Part shown: positions 39,301 to 48,668 of the stretch, in pieces
Position numbering within the stretch: the first letter of the stretch is position 1
Layout: each line of letters begins with the position of its first letter
Assembly: GCF_910592395.1 (NCBI RefSeq)
Contig: NC_088315.1
Coordinates: 13,931,808 to 13,995,807 of the forward strand
DNA: 64,000 nt
Source of the DNA: Lineus longissimus
Lineage: Eukaryota > Nemertea > Pilidiophora > Heteronemertea > Lineidae
Reading direction: 5' to 3'
Translations under genes and position numbers: made by a program
Notes under the pieces: model-generated
The model's database searches: none
Told to the model about the DNA's origin: nothing
What the model saw: only the letters and a program-made list of their open reading frames with translations

Positions 39301-42300
39301 ATACCTATCAGATATACAATAGACATGATAATTTTTTCCTAGTAAAAGTGCGTGATTTCGTGTTGCAGCTGTCTTCCTCTGAGAATTAAAAAAAAAAATT
39401 AGTCACTGTTCTAATCAGCAGTAGAACTTAATCGACAATAACATTTGGTGTCTATGAAATGTCTCAAGAAGTCTGTTGTTATACATTTATTCGATGTACA
39501 AGAGACATTTCCATATTTTGACAGCTTTGAAATGTTTTACTCTTTTCATATTCATGGTGACAATAATGTTGAAACACCCTTGAAAAACCGATGTGTCTCA
39601 TTTATGTATCGTCTTGCAGGCCACTCCGTTTATCTTTCGAGGAGCAGATCTTGAACCTCCCTTTGTTCAATTCACCGGGTTCTGCGTCGATATTTTGGAT
39701 GAATTGGCGAAACAGTACAATTTCTCGTGAGTTACCAAATTTTCCAAATTCTACGAGATAATTATGACCTAGAAAACAAACCAATCCATCTGTGGGATTT
39801 ATGATTTAACTAATTCATGATTACTGAAATATCAAGCTTTCGCTGATCACACGGTACTTTATGCTGCGTAACGCCTTTTGATTGTTTACGATTACTGCAG
39901 CTGTAGTGCCATTTGAGCGGGGGAATGTATAGATCGATCGATTTGCCAAGGTAACAGCTCTTCCATGCTTTAAGTCCTCCTGCCCTATCTGACGTTATCA
40001 CATTGGTTATTCTAATAGAATATGCCGGTGTGACAGCGGATATAGTCCCCCTGGAATCATAGTCCGGTAGCATTGTATTTGATCAATTAAGCAGCATGAT
40101 CTATTGTACCGCTAACCCTAACCAAAACATTTAGCAATGCGGGCTATTGTTACACGGACTATCAGCCCTAGGACTACTATCCCTTGCACACCTGTTCTGT
40201 GCGACAATAGACTCGCCGGTCTCGATGTGGCTGATGAAATTGAGGGCAGAAAGGAAACTAAAACGTGCCGTTTGCTGTATTACGTAAACGATGGATTCTA
40301 GCGAGTCTACTGTGGCCCAGACCAGTGTGATCATTCTGAAAAAAACAGTGTGGTTGTATACGGTCAATTGGTCAATCAATCACTTAACGTAATAATGAGA
40401 AGAAAAACCATGATATTCAGTAAACGTATGTAATATGATTATTTTATTTTTGTTTCCATCAGGTACAAAATGGTTGAATCGATAGATGGAAAGTGGGGTG
40501 CTCCAAATGAGGATGGTAGCTGGAACGGACTTATTGGTATGGTCATACGAGGGGTAAGTGTCATTTGTTGGCTCACTAGACGATCACCGATTCTGGCATT
40601 GTCTCATAGGTTTTGGAATTATATGTTTATATATACCGGATGGCCCTGGAACAACGTCCTGCCAGTAAAAGCTGAATAATATATCAACCAACCCCCGGCA
40701 ATCAAATCTTATATGCCTGAGTGTTATGCAGAAACTGTCATTAGGAAACAGAATTTAAATCAGTTGGTCAAAAGTGCCACATAAGGATATTACAATATCC
40801 TGAATCCCGACCTCAAGTTTTTTTGTATCCACTTCTCCAGTCAGAGTTTACAAACAGTAATGCCTGATTACATAAGATACTGTGGCCAGCCGATGGCCCG
40901 AATACCCTATATTCACCTTTCTAAGACCGGTTATGGATATTCGTTTTAAGTTAGATAGTATACCGATAGGCGTTCGATGCCTTTCAACATGCTCAGTTTG
41001 GATGGACAATGGCATCAAAGCTGCGGCGGACTCTCTAACACCTTCCAATGCCATGCTTTCAGTTTAGGAAAGCTCGAAACAGTAAATGAATCCAACTACA
41101 GGCCTATTTTCCGCCAATACTCAGCCTGAAATCGGTAAGGATTATGAACTTTGAAAGTAAATTATGTGTGCCGGTGTGACAGCGGATATAGTCCCCTGGA
41201 GTCATAGTCCGGTAGCACTATATTTGATCAATTAAGCAGCATGATCTATTGTACCGCTAACCCAACCAAAACATTTAGCAATGCGGGCTATTGTTACACG
41301 GACTATCAGCCCTAGGACTACTATCCATTGCACACCGGTTTATTACTTTTTATTCCCACTTTAGCTTTTAGTTATCATTTTAGGAAGCTGACATGGCGAT
41401 TGGACCATTCACCATCACTCATATTAGGGAGACGGTAATTGATTTCACAGCGTCCTACCTCCAGGACGGGGCGGGTATCATTATGAAGCGACCGGAGGAC
41501 GAGTCCAAGGAGTTCCGTATGTTTCGTCCCTTTCATTGGACAATCTGGTCGGCTATTGCTGGAGCCGTTTTGATGACTGGCTTGGGAGTTGGGCTAATCA
41601 ATCATTTTGAACCCAATGGTCGGTCAAGGAGGAAGGATGGAACTTTCATTAAGGATTTGGGAATACGGGGAAGCATATGGACGGCGTACCGGATTCTTAT
41701 ACATCAAGGTGGGTGAACCTTATGTTGGCTATACTAGGGAAATCATGTTTCTGATTTCTACTCAAAACAATTGGGCATTGTTGTTGGGTGATAGGATGAA
41801 TTAAATCTCGGAATTTGTAGTATTCACTATCATCAGTATGCATAATATTGAACTAAAGCCGTTTACGAAAAAAATGTACTGTCATGGTCCATTCGTAAAT
41901 GTTTTGTCCGCTTGGGGCTCATGGGGGCGAATTACTGTTCGGATTAATTTAAAATTTGGTTTTTAACATTTACCAATGGACTGTTGTTGGATTACCAAGT
42001 ATTAAGTCATCTTGCGTTTACAAAAGTGGTGTATACTCCAATCGGTATGCATAACGTGAAGTAAATACTAGTACTACCATTTTTTAGACATAATTCATCT
42101 TACGATGGCGGAGATGTTTAGAAATATTTGGGAAAGCATATACATATGCATTCTATTCAGCCGCTTGGGGTTTGTGCATCGACCAGAACTGTTGCTGAAC
42201 AGAAAAAGTCCCTTCCAATGCATTGAAAAACGCTTCATCGGCAAAGCAATCATTTTGCGGCAAGCCTAACTTTTGAATAGCGCAAATCAGATTCTTAATT

Positions 42301-45300
42301 GGCGGGCATTGCCAGGAATGACGAAAATCTATAGGGAGATATGACGAAACGCCTCCCTCACATGAACGTCTTTGGCCCAGAGAAAATTACGAAATCTCAG
42401 ATGAGGTACGATATTCTCATATCGAGGTACCTAACATCGCTTCATTGAACGCACCAGTCCACTCAATTCAATCACTAAAAACCGTATATCAACCTATTAT
42501 ACACTCGTCTTTCTCCCACCTCAGGTGCAATGGCTTTGCCGACGAGGCACTCCGGTCGGGTTGTCGTCGCCTTTTATTGGTTCTTCACAATTATCACCTT
42601 TGCCACATACACTGCTGACCTTGTCGCCTTCCTGACTGTACCGTACGTCCCCCCACCTATCCGAACGTTAGATGAACTCAGTCAACAAGACGAAATCAGG
42701 CCAATATGCAAGGAGGGCTCTAACCTGTACTACCTGTTCAAGGTTTGTATCAAATAGTCTTGCAGAGTGTACGCCCGAGACACGTCCACTGTCTCTCCAC
42801 TAAGTAGCCATGATTGTATCACTAAGGGAGAGTCCAACACACAGCAAACACGATTCTGATCATCCATTCATGGGTTGAAGGAGCAGCCCAATTCCATGTG
42901 TTCTGTATATAATGTTGCGACGTTGATCTGCGCAAAGATGTTATTTTTGCAAAATCTTATAAATCGGATCTGAGACCCTTATTGTAAGCATCCAACATAC
43001 ATGTATTACATTTTTCATATACACTGTGATACCAGAGTATTTCAAATAAAGAGTCAGGTCACGACAGTTTTTCTTTGATACCACCGCTCTCTCGGGAAAT
43101 TGACTGGAAGCCATAATTATGATGAAGCCATTTTAATGCAGCTACAAACTCAGCTGAGGTGCAAAACAATGATGGAACGACCAGAATTCAATGAAAAATA
43201 CTTTCTCTGCACCTGAGGTACACATATGAATACAGATACATACAGCGTAAATTATATTGATGAGAACGATCCAAGAATTTAGGCAGATGCGTTGATTAGC
43301 TGCTAATTGCCAAACATAACAATGATCAAACCACAATTAGGCTGCATGCACTCTCATCTGTTTGCAATTTGTTATAAAAAAACCATAATTAGGTTGTTAT
43401 CAATGGCAACATATACTGTAAATTGTTTCTGATGAGGTGACTCAAAAATTGATGTACACATCATAAATGTTTGTAAGGTTTAAGCCAAATTGCGTGTTCA
43501 ACAATATTGGACAGTATACCTCACACCACTTTGCGCTTGTGTGTCAAAATAAGCTCATCGATGGGAAAATGAACCGTTTTCTAATCTAAATAAACTAGAA
43601 ACTGGGCTTCCAAATCACCAAACTATCAAATATCCATCACTTCTCCTCAAAACTGTCGAAAAACAAAATGCGAAACATATCACTTTTCATATAAATGTTA
43701 TCTTTGACATTATATCTAAATAGTTTTATAGAGATCAGTGCCTTAAAGCAGGGGTTCGCTTTAAAACGGGTTGTTTGTAACGGCCATGTTCAGCTGATAG
43801 AAGAATTGTTCAAAGTCCAGTTGTATGGAATTGGCTTGGATGTACCACGTGACCCGAGAGAGCTTTGTCCCAACCCGCGTCATCAGAAATGGGCAGCGGC
43901 TTTGATGTTGAAGCCATACATTCCCTAGTTGCCTGACTCTTTATTTGAAAGACTCTGATAATACTAAGTATGTCGCAATTATTTTCATGAATCGGTAATT
44001 GACAAATTGAGTGATCAACGCATGAATATCTGGTCGTCTCCCAGATTTTACCTCAAATACCGCGCTTGAAAGCGATGGACCTTAATCATTAAACCAAAAG
44101 ACGAATAAAGTTCATTCAAGAATCGGTGTTTTTGATTGAAGGGAACCGTCGATCAGGCAGGTTTTGTAATTCTAGGTACGAAGGACGAAGTCTTTTTTAA
44201 TTCGTTTTATCGAAGGTGTGTTTGAAGTATTCCTTGATTCCTTGTGCTGCTTTGAAAGCTGATTTACGAGTGTGGTGTCAATGAATGCGAGCAGGACGTT
44301 GTTCATGAACAGATATTTTTGTACTTCGTCTTTGGTAATGATTGCGAAACCTGCGTACTACCAAGCACCATTTTAAACGAAGTACGCTCATTCGTCAAAT
44401 TCGCTAGGAACTTTAACCCGACATTAAGTATTGGAATTTTGTTTGTTTTTAACAGGACGCGGAAGGAGGTGCTTACAAACGAGTTTGGGAAATGATGGCG
44501 GGTAACCCAACCGTCCTCGGCAATGAAGAGGGCACTAAATTAGTTAATGAGACAGGTGCATGGGCGTTCATGACTGATTACACTCAGCTAGAATACGTCT
44601 ACAACAGGGATTGCGAAAACTACGTCCTTGCTGATGAGATATTTAACGTGGCTGGCTATGGGTTTGTTCTCCCAAAAGATTCCCCAATAAACACGGTGTT
44701 CTCTGCAAGGTTGGTATGACTATGATGTTTACTTAAAGGAGCGCTTAGAGTTTGGGGTTTAATAATATTGTAATCACCAAAGTCAACAGCAACGGACACC
44801 TTCTTTACGCTCTCGTTCCAGTTGTAAGAGACCTCGATCACAAAAGATAAAACTGGTGTTGAATATTCTTTTGTGCAAACTGGTCTATAGGGAATGTCTG
44901 AAAACCGAGTCGGTGTTGGTCGACGTTGCTATCAGTGGCATGTTGATTTCGTGCTTCTTCCGATATTGCGTCTGGTCAGTTAGGCCCGGATAGTTAGGAA
45001 CCTTACATACCATGCAGTCGAATAAACCTGACGGTGAAAATTGGAAGTTTTTGCAATCAATGAGCGTTTTGGGATGATTTACGTCCGTCATGTTGTAGTC
45101 GGCCATGTTGTAGTAGGCGTAAAACAATCGGAAAGAATCCTTTGACGGAACGCTGCTGTCCGGGTTTAGGGCAGGTAAAAAGCATCTTTCTTGTCCGAAA
45201 TATTTCTGAAAACGACTTGCCAAATTATGTTATGGTGACCTCATCCAAGACACGGGGTGGATGAACCAAGAAACTATAGAGCATTGGCTTGATGAAGTGT

Positions 45301-47447
45301 TTCGTGCCCATGTGGAGGCAGAAAACAGTGAGCAGTTCCTTATTCTCGAGGACAGATATCGGGTGCATATAGGACTGGAATGTTTGGACATGCAGTGACA
45401 GAAATGAGTGGAATTATTGATTTCATTCCAGCCGGGTGTACATCTATCGCTCAACCAATGGATGTAACCGTAATGAAGTCATTTACGTCAGATGATAAGA
45501 AACAATGGAAGAACTGGAAGTGCAAACACAGCTAATGATGGACAATGTCCTAAAATCGCGTATACGAGTGCTCATTGTTTGTTTCATAAAGCAGACCAGT
45601 ATGGTTGGTTATTTCCGCATAAATAGAGGTTGTCTCAAATATGCATTTTATGTGGTGTTATGACTCGAATAGACGTTTGGTGGCGCTCGTTTTAACGGAG
45701 ACGTACCTGAAATAAACATGGGCCAAATTCATAAAGGGCGTTTAAGGGTTAGACGTGTGTAACTTCTCCCTGATCAGTTTCAGGGCCTATTCATATTTTG
45801 CGAAGATTTACATGAAGGACCAGAATATGTCTATTCAGTAGTTAAACGCTGTTTTAAGCTAATCGCCCTTTATGAATTTGGCCCATTGTGTCTTATCTCA
45901 AATAGACATACACTCAAATAGACGTTTGGTGATGCTCTCAAATAGATATATATTGTCGTGTTTTCAGCTTTTTGTTAATAACTCGAATAGACGTTTGGTG
46001 GCGCTTTTCCGCAAAAATTGAAGTTCCCCAAATAGACGTTGTGTGGCGCTGGAATCAATTTTAACGACGGCAACAGCGATATTGACAGTATCATTGCGGT
46101 AAGCGGCGGTATTTCATGTATTGCATGTAAATTTGATGTACTTATGTATTGTCAGGAAATGCAGACAGCTAAATACACTGACAATCCAATTACAATTAAA
46201 ATGAAATGATATTTAGCCTCGATTTTCCTTAGATACGCGCGCAAATAGCCATGTGCACTGCTTAGAGCAATAACAATAATATCGTCGTTGCAGATAAACC
46301 AATTCCAAACTTGCTCCAGAATTGCCGCGCGCCAGCGCCACACAACGTCTAAATGGGGAACTTCCATTTTTGCGGAAAAGCGACACCAAACGTCTATTTA
46401 AATAGAGGTTGTCTCAAATAGACATTTTATGTCGTGTTATGACTCAAATAGACGTTTAGTAGCGCTCGTTTTAACGGAGACGTACCTGAAACAAACAGTC
46501 TATTTGAGTTATTGACATAAAGCTGAAAACACGACAATATATGTTTATTTTAGATACGAGCGCCTCCAAACGTCTATTTGAGTGTATGTCTATTTGAAAA
46601 GCGACACCAAACGTCTATTTGAGTTATTAACAAAAAGCTGAAAACACGACAATATATGTTTATTTGAGATACGAGCGCCACCAAACGTCTATTTGAGTGT
46701 ATGTCTATTTGAGATACGACACAATATGTTTATTTCAGGTACGTCTCCGTTAAAACGAGCGCCACCAAACGTCTATTCGAGTCATAAAATGTCTATGCGA
46801 GACAACCTCTTTTTATGCGGTAATAACCGCCCATAGACCAGGCCGCGCTAATTCATGCGTGGCACGCCAATTCAAACCATCTTTCGGCCGCCCGTTGATC
46901 ACATCCCGAGGAAGGTGTTCCAATCAGGAATCATGAAGAGTGATCGTATTATTTTGGATGAATAATGAAGCAACCTACGTGGGCGGAGTCATGGTGTCTG
47001 AGGACCGGGACTGGAGTAATTTGAAGTTGTTATAGCTATTATATTTGGTGATCATCACTGAGTAATAATAATCCTGTTCCACTCGTACTCCGCACATGTA
47101 ACAATTCTGTAAAAATAAATATATTGCAAGCCGACATTTATCTTTTCAGCATCGTAGCGATGCAAGAAGCAGGGGTAATTCAACGTTGGAAGAAGAAGTG
47201 GTGGTCAACTCAATCCGGAGCCGAATGCATCGTGTCAACGTCAAGCAGCACAGCACAGCCACTTGGGCTAGAGAGTTGTGCAGGGGCTTTTGTGGTTCTT
47301 GCAGCTTCAACGGCATTGTCATCACTGGTCCTTGTCATTGAGCTGGTGTTTAGGCGATGCACCAAAGCTTGCAGACGAAAATATGAACTCCGAGATACTA
47401 CACCTAGCAGCAAAAGAGTCGCTGGAAATAATAACGATCAAGCTTAG
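24258..47447 (+). CDS. ionotropic glutamate receptor, 13 exons, complete (853 aa)
   Basis: A ligand-gated cation channel subunit of the plasma membrane. Exons: 24258-24336, 25284-25427, 30197-30466, 34748-34944, 35294-35476, 36598-36771, 38070-38291, 39620-39726, 40463-40553, 41384-41708, 42525-42742, 44456-44709, 47150-47447. All junctions are GT-AG and phases agree, giving 2562 nt with one terminal stop. Domain order: signal peptide; amino-terminal domain (exons 2-7); S1 (exons 8-10); M1 (exon 10); pore loop (exons 10-11); M3 (exon 11); S2 (exons 11-13); M4 (exon 13). Length is usual for non-NMDA or epsilon-type iGluRs. The ligand Arg (ITHIRET) is kept. The pore Q/R site is His, and the M3 motif is TYTADLVAFL. 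S2 has Asp where AMPA receptors have Glu705. Subclass is unresolved; Epsilon-like is possible. Expression is untested. Confidence 0.93.
25284..25427 (+). CDS. iGluR gene 1, exon 2 (start of amino-terminal domain)
   Basis: Acceptor TTTTCAG and donor GTTAGT, phase 1 in and 1 out. The exon begins GILYDGNEESMEN, the usual first strand and helix of an iGluR amino-terminal domain. Confidence 0.88.
25715..27285 (+). mobile_element. degenerate pogo-like transposon in iGluR intron 2
   Basis: Inverted ends of about 85 bp, at about 25718-25802 and 27197-27284, share GATAAGCGAACGGCCCACAA. The insertion site is visible: the repeat it interrupts (CTTACATA ... CATATTCCATTTAG) is uninterrupted in the copy at 28832-28860. 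It carries the broken transposase at 26011-27049. Confidence 0.8.
26011..27049 (+). pseudogene. pogo-family transposase, inactivated
   Basis: Reading + from ATG 26011 gives a psq-type HTH (RRHRSYSLAEKIRLLDDYEN ... AQFAREHN ... LREEDDLR), broken by TAA at 26059 and TGA at 26212. A donor GTGAGT lies at 26303. A CENP-B-like segment follows at about 26450-26560 (REWMATRRQQG ... AEQSFRTWW), also with a stop. An acceptor precedes 26607, where the second half of a DDE_1 domain begins: LLIWDMFPAHRN, then GRCTSLVQPFDKTVIRSFK, then an acidic tail to TAA at 27047. The part with the first catalytic Asp is missing, so the element cannot self-mobilise. Confidence 0.85.
27600..28660 (-). pseudogene. CR1/L2-like LINE reverse transcriptase relic
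   Basis: On the minus strand, about 28440-28300 encodes GIGCHVGNIFCGECAYADDV, containing the RT active-site YADD box. The frame then shifts and resumes (YASKSRFLIFG, then 28164-27622 with AWHKCIRQVLCLPYRTHNDL), the post-catalytic region of CR1/L2-type ORF2. 5' RT motifs and the endonuclease are missing, so the copy is 5'-truncated and frameshifted. It lies antisense in iGluR intron 2. Confidence 0.8.
28700..28890 (+). repeat. second copy of the repeat at 25570-25710
   Basis: Both copies share GGTGTAGTCATG, ACACGGGAGTCGTGAAGC and AAATGGATTCATGTGTAATG in the same order. The two flank the pogo and LINE relics and probably were ends or internal repeats of a larger element. TCCGTAATGCGGAGGTGTCC near 29022-29041 and CTAATGCGGACACC near 25500 look like its decayed inverted termini, in the style of Tigger/pogo ends. 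Confidence 0.6.
30197..30466 (+). CDS. iGluR gene 1, exon 3
   Basis: Acceptor TTTCAG, donor GTATGT, phase 1 in and 1 out. It continues the amino-terminal domain (ACKLLKNNVTAMISVTSSCE ... MTIFFDDTT). It is equivalent in place and phase to 59665-59916 of gene 2. Confidence 0.9.
31087..31513. mobile_element. 427-bp MITE in iGluR intron 3
   Basis: Inverted ends of about 60 bp. The left begins GGTAGTATGTAAATGTTGAA and the right is its complement, ending TTCAACATTTACATACTACC. Both arms repeat GAGCCAAA/CCAAACTAAACG motifs. It is non-coding. Confidence 0.85.
32240..32965. mobile_element. foldback element in iGluR intron 3
   Basis: Two nested inverted pairs are readable. The outer pair is about 32240-32312 against 32885-32960 (CAGCAAATCCACG and GAACAGGAAATATTCGCGG in the right arm). 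The inner pair is about 32420-32545 against 32600-32700, with GTAACCATAGCGGACAGTCTGCC at the inner right. It is non-coding. Confidence 0.7.
33602..34045. repeat. 89-bp minisatellite, five units
   Basis: Five head-to-tail units (starts near 33602, 33691, 33780, 33869, 33958) differ at only a few bases. Each unit contains GCGACCGCCACAACGACAAA and GCTGCGATAACCGCGTTCGG and is GC-rich and CpG-rich compared with the intron around it. Open frames on the minus strand come from the repeat; 89 is not a multiple of 3, so it is not a repeated protein domain. Confidence 0.93.
34748..34944 (+). CDS. iGluR gene 1, exon 4
   Basis: Acceptor CCCTAG, donor GTGAGT, phase 1 in and 0 out. It encodes FVQELISVYTESVIKVQQFY and LHKTVIVLCSNYNVIHILHQ, part of the amino-terminal domain. 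The phase change from 1 to 0 is shared with the corresponding exon of gene 2. Confidence 0.9.
35294..35476 (+). CDS. iGluR gene 1, exon 5
   Basis: Acceptor ATTACAG, donor GTAAGT, phase 0 in and out, 61 codons. It includes QNFFWIIVGRNIS, the amino-terminal-domain core strand. Exon 5 of gene 2 (62844-63026) is also exactly 61 codons. A MITE begins only about 20 bp after the donor. Confidence 0.92.
35497..35865 (+). mobile_element. 370-bp MITE family, copy 2
   Basis: Ends AGCATTCCGCGA and TCGCGGAATGCT; the body matches copies 1 and 3. It sits about 20 bp downstream of the exon 5 donor of iGluR gene 1. Confidence 0.88.
36150..36222 (+). repeat. tRNA-derived sequence (SINE head or tRNA pseudogene)
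   Basis: It has an A box (TGGCGTAGTGG) and a B box (GGTTCGATTCT) with tRNA-like spacing, and CAT at the anticodon position. The acceptor stem does not pair, and no CCA or clear 3' terminator follows. A tRNA-derived SINE head, or a decayed tRNA, fits better than a working tRNA-Met. Confidence 0.55.
36598..36771 (+). CDS. iGluR gene 1, exon 6
   Basis: Acceptor CTCCCAG, donor GTAAGG, phase 0 in and out, 58 codons. It encodes VADAISTLAFYYQTIMKCNG and a stretch with N-glycosylation-type sites (NGST, NVT, NMT). It is the helix-rich part of the amino-terminal domain. Confidence 0.9.
38070..38291 (+). CDS. iGluR gene 1, exon 7 (end of amino-terminal domain)
   Basis: Acceptor GTTGCAG, donor GTGAGA, phase 0 in and out. 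It contains DFKGYTGVVRFSAGGYRENI, the F.G.TG.V.F...G.R pattern typical of the C-terminal lobe. It ends at KRELIVATRE, the linker into S1. Confidence 0.92.
39620..39726 (+). CDS. iGluR gene 1, exon 8 (S1 start)
   Basis: Phase 0 in, 2 out. It contains EPPFVQF and GFCVDILDELAKQYNF, the opening motifs of ligand-binding half S1. Confidence 0.94.
40025..40192 (+). mobile_element. 170-bp MITE, copy A (before exon 9)
   Basis: The left end CCGGTGTGACAGCGGATATA is the inverted counterpart of the right end TACTATCC.TTGCACACC. It is nearly identical to 41171-41338, in the same orientation. It lies in intron 8. Confidence 0.85.
40463..40553 (+). CDS. iGluR gene 1, exon 9 (S1)
   Basis: Phase 2 in, 0 out. 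It encodes YKMVESIDGKWGAP and GSWNGLIGMVIRG, the strand-turn of S1 before the agonist Arg. This small exon is bracketed by two direct MITE copies. Confidence 0.93.
41171..41338 (+). mobile_element. 170-bp MITE, copy B (after exon 9)
   Basis: It has the same inverted ends (CCGGTGTGACAGCGG and TTGCACACCGG) as copy A and only scattered differences. It ends about 45 bp before exon 10. Confidence 0.87.
41384..41708 (+). CDS. iGluR gene 1, exon 10 (agonist Arg, M1, pore-loop start)
   Basis: Phase 0 in, 1 out. ADMAIGPFTITHIRETVIDF holds the conserved Pro, Thr and Arg that bind the ligand amino and carboxyl groups. M1 is FHWTIWSAIAGAVLMTGLGV. SIWTAYRILIHQ begins the re-entrant pore loop and ends at the Q/R site, which is His here. 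Confidence 0.95.
42525..42742 (+). CDS. iGluR gene 1, exon 11 (pore exit, M3, S2 start)
   Basis: Phase 1 in, 0 out. PTRHSGRVVVAFYWFFTIIT leads into M3 with TYTADLVAFLTV. It then has PPIRTLDELSQQ, the usual S2 opening, and KEGSNLYYLFK. The last is the GST-loop position of AMPA receptors, with Asn for Thr. Confidence 0.95.
43036..43963. mobile_element. third copy of the 16.4-kb foldback family, internally deleted
   Basis: 43348-43963 matches the loop and right arm of the element at 16415-18043, lacking the segment corresponding to about 17400-17745. A decayed left tip (TTTCAAATAAAGAGTCAGG) stands near 43036. It lies in iGluR intron 11. Confidence 0.8.
44456..44709 (+). CDS. iGluR gene 1, exon 12 (S2)
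   Basis: Phase 0 in, 2 out. WAFMTDYTQLEYVYNRDCEN carries the acidic ligand-contact residue (Asp) and the first Cys of the S2 disulfide. NVAGYGFVLPKDSPI is the usual S2 hinge motif. Donor GTTGGT was chosen over GTATGA five bases further because only it joins exon 13 in frame. Confidence 0.92.
45235..45545 (+). pseudogene. pogo/DDE_1 transposase relic
   Basis: GWMNQETIEHWLDEVFRAHV, then FLILEDRYRVH in one frame, then (after a frameshift) FIPAGCTSIAQPMDVTVMKS. This is the hallmark order of pogo-family DDE_1 domains around the second catalytic Asp. The Asp lies next to an extra Glu in LEDRYRVH. It is broken and partial. Confidence 0.8.
45600..46834. mobile_element. 1.2-kb foldback element with 6-bp target duplication
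   Basis: The left tip (TATGGTTGGTTATTTCCGCA) is the inverted counterpart of the right tip (TGCGGTAATAACCGCCCATA). GACCAG stands on both sides. The related locus at 10630 has one GACCAG and no insert, giving the empty site. The inside is built of many inverted copies of AAATAGACGTTTGGTGGCGC. It is non-coding. Confidence 0.85.
45719..45885. mobile_element. 167-bp MITE nested in the foldback element
   Basis: Perfect 22-bp inverted ends: TGGGCCAAATTCATAAAGGG at the left and CCCTTTATGAATTTGGCCCA at the right. The complementary arm at about 46725-46750 lacks it, showing it inserted later. Confidence 0.88.
47150..47447 (+). CDS. iGluR gene 1, exon 13 (S2 end, M4, tail)
   Basis: Phase 2 in, stop TAG. 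It contains MQEAGVIQRWKKKWW (conserved S2 end), the second disulfide Cys (GAEC), M4 (FVVLAASTALSSLVLVIELV) and a short basic tail (RRCTKACRRKYELRD). The tail is about 35 residues and ends NNNDQA; I see no PDZ-type C-terminus. Confidence 0.93.
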
Positions 47448-47449
47448 TA

Positions 47450-48233
47450 ATAGATTTTGAGGGCCAATTGACAATGTATCAAGAGACAAAAAAATTGTAT
47501 CGGGAGGGGGGTGCCGCCTTCTATCCCAAAACACTTTTTTATCAGAAATCTGCATGTCAAAGAACATGTTCTTTAGGCGGCGTCTTGGGAAAAACAGTAG
47601 CCCCCCCCCCCCCCCGCTAAATACAACGAGTTCGTCATATTACCCAACAGTTATTTTACAAAGAAAACATAATATATTTTTCATTTGTGGCCATAAAGTT
47701 ATTTTCTTAAGGTAGTTTCTTCATCCATCGCATTGTTAGCCATAGATGCATACGCACCTCGGAATTTCTCGTTGAAGATAACACAGCCAAGATGAACTCA
47801 TACTGAAATTCCAGCGGTATTGCCTCCGTTTAATACCTTCACCCATACCACCGAAGAATTACGTGTAATTTTTCTGTATTTTGCGCGCCTCACTTTACCG
47901 TGCACCTCTCCCAAATTTGAACAGATTCTGCCGTATGCAATGTACAGTATCTCTATGCGGTAAATATAGCAGCATATGGTGAACCCGTTTTTCGATCGCA
48001 CAGACCTCACTTTCAATGGCCACGCTGAAGGGGTTATTGTCGTCCTGGGTACACATAAAGTGTACCCAGGTTCAATGTCGTGCAGTGAAATTGTACCCAG
48101 GGTCCACTTTCTATTCACAAACCAGGTTCCGATTTAGAGACCAGGGCACGAGCTGATCACCGAGATCTCGTCGGACGCTTGAATTACCGCGATTTAGGTA
48201 CGTTGGTTCCACGATCCTTCAGCGCCACTGCGC
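47450..48233. other. 3' flank of iGluR gene 1
   Basis: It contains a poly-C run of 14 at about 47602-47615. No AATAAA was seen close after the stop, so the 3' UTR end is not placed. No other feature is supported. Confidence 0.4.
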
Positions 48234-48237
48234 TGCT

Positions 48238-48668
48238 GAGACAAGACCACTAATGAATATTCATAGGTTGGAGGGTCCAGGCCTATCTATTAGACGAGTG
48301 CATGTTTTTTACTCTCAAGTACATATTTGGAGAGGTATTGAAAAAATATTTGCTGTGGCAAGTCTACAGATATAAATAAATTGTTTGGTAAAAAAAATAA
48401 TTTTGAATTTTGACAACCTGGCCATAGGGGGGTGGTTCAAATTTGGAGTGAAAATGGCCGAAATGGGTAAAAATGTCCACTTGTGTCAAACTTGTCAATT
48501 TTAAAAAAAATTTCCGTGGTCAATCACCAATTTCCATCGCACCAGTTACTCGCAAGACTAACACGTATATCATATCCGAATTTCAGTTTCACTACCTGAC
48601 GCATTCTTTGATGGCGGGCATTTTAAATAACTGGAAATGGCTTGGAAAATCAATTGTGGTCTTGTCTC
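48238..48668 (+). repeat. terminal module, left copy (431 bp)
   Basis: Perfect 13-bp inverted ends. It has about 63-69 bp (near 48272-48340) that the right copy lacks; elsewhere the two differ almost only by one G in a G-run. The immediate inner flank is TATT. Confidence 0.9.

Larger units (their letters stand above)
44850..47012 (+). mobile_element. second copy of the pogo-like element of 10.4-12.4 kb
   Basis: The left part (44850-45597) and the right part (46842 to about 47012, ending GGGACTGGAG) match 12370-10445 in reverse order. The copy lacks the 445-bp MITE of the first copy and is itself split by a foldback element. It lies in iGluR intron 12. Confidence 0.75.

Noticed and set aside
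44656-45454. Minus-strand ORFs at the end of iGluR exon 12 and in the pogo relic
   Set aside because: Antisense to readable coding sequence (S2 domain and DDE_1 motif) on the plus strand.
47600-47616. Poly-C/poly-G runs (also 24618 and 48821) as G-quadruplex elements
   Set aside because: Single homopolymer runs without spaced G-tracts; may also be sequencing or assembly-sensitive.
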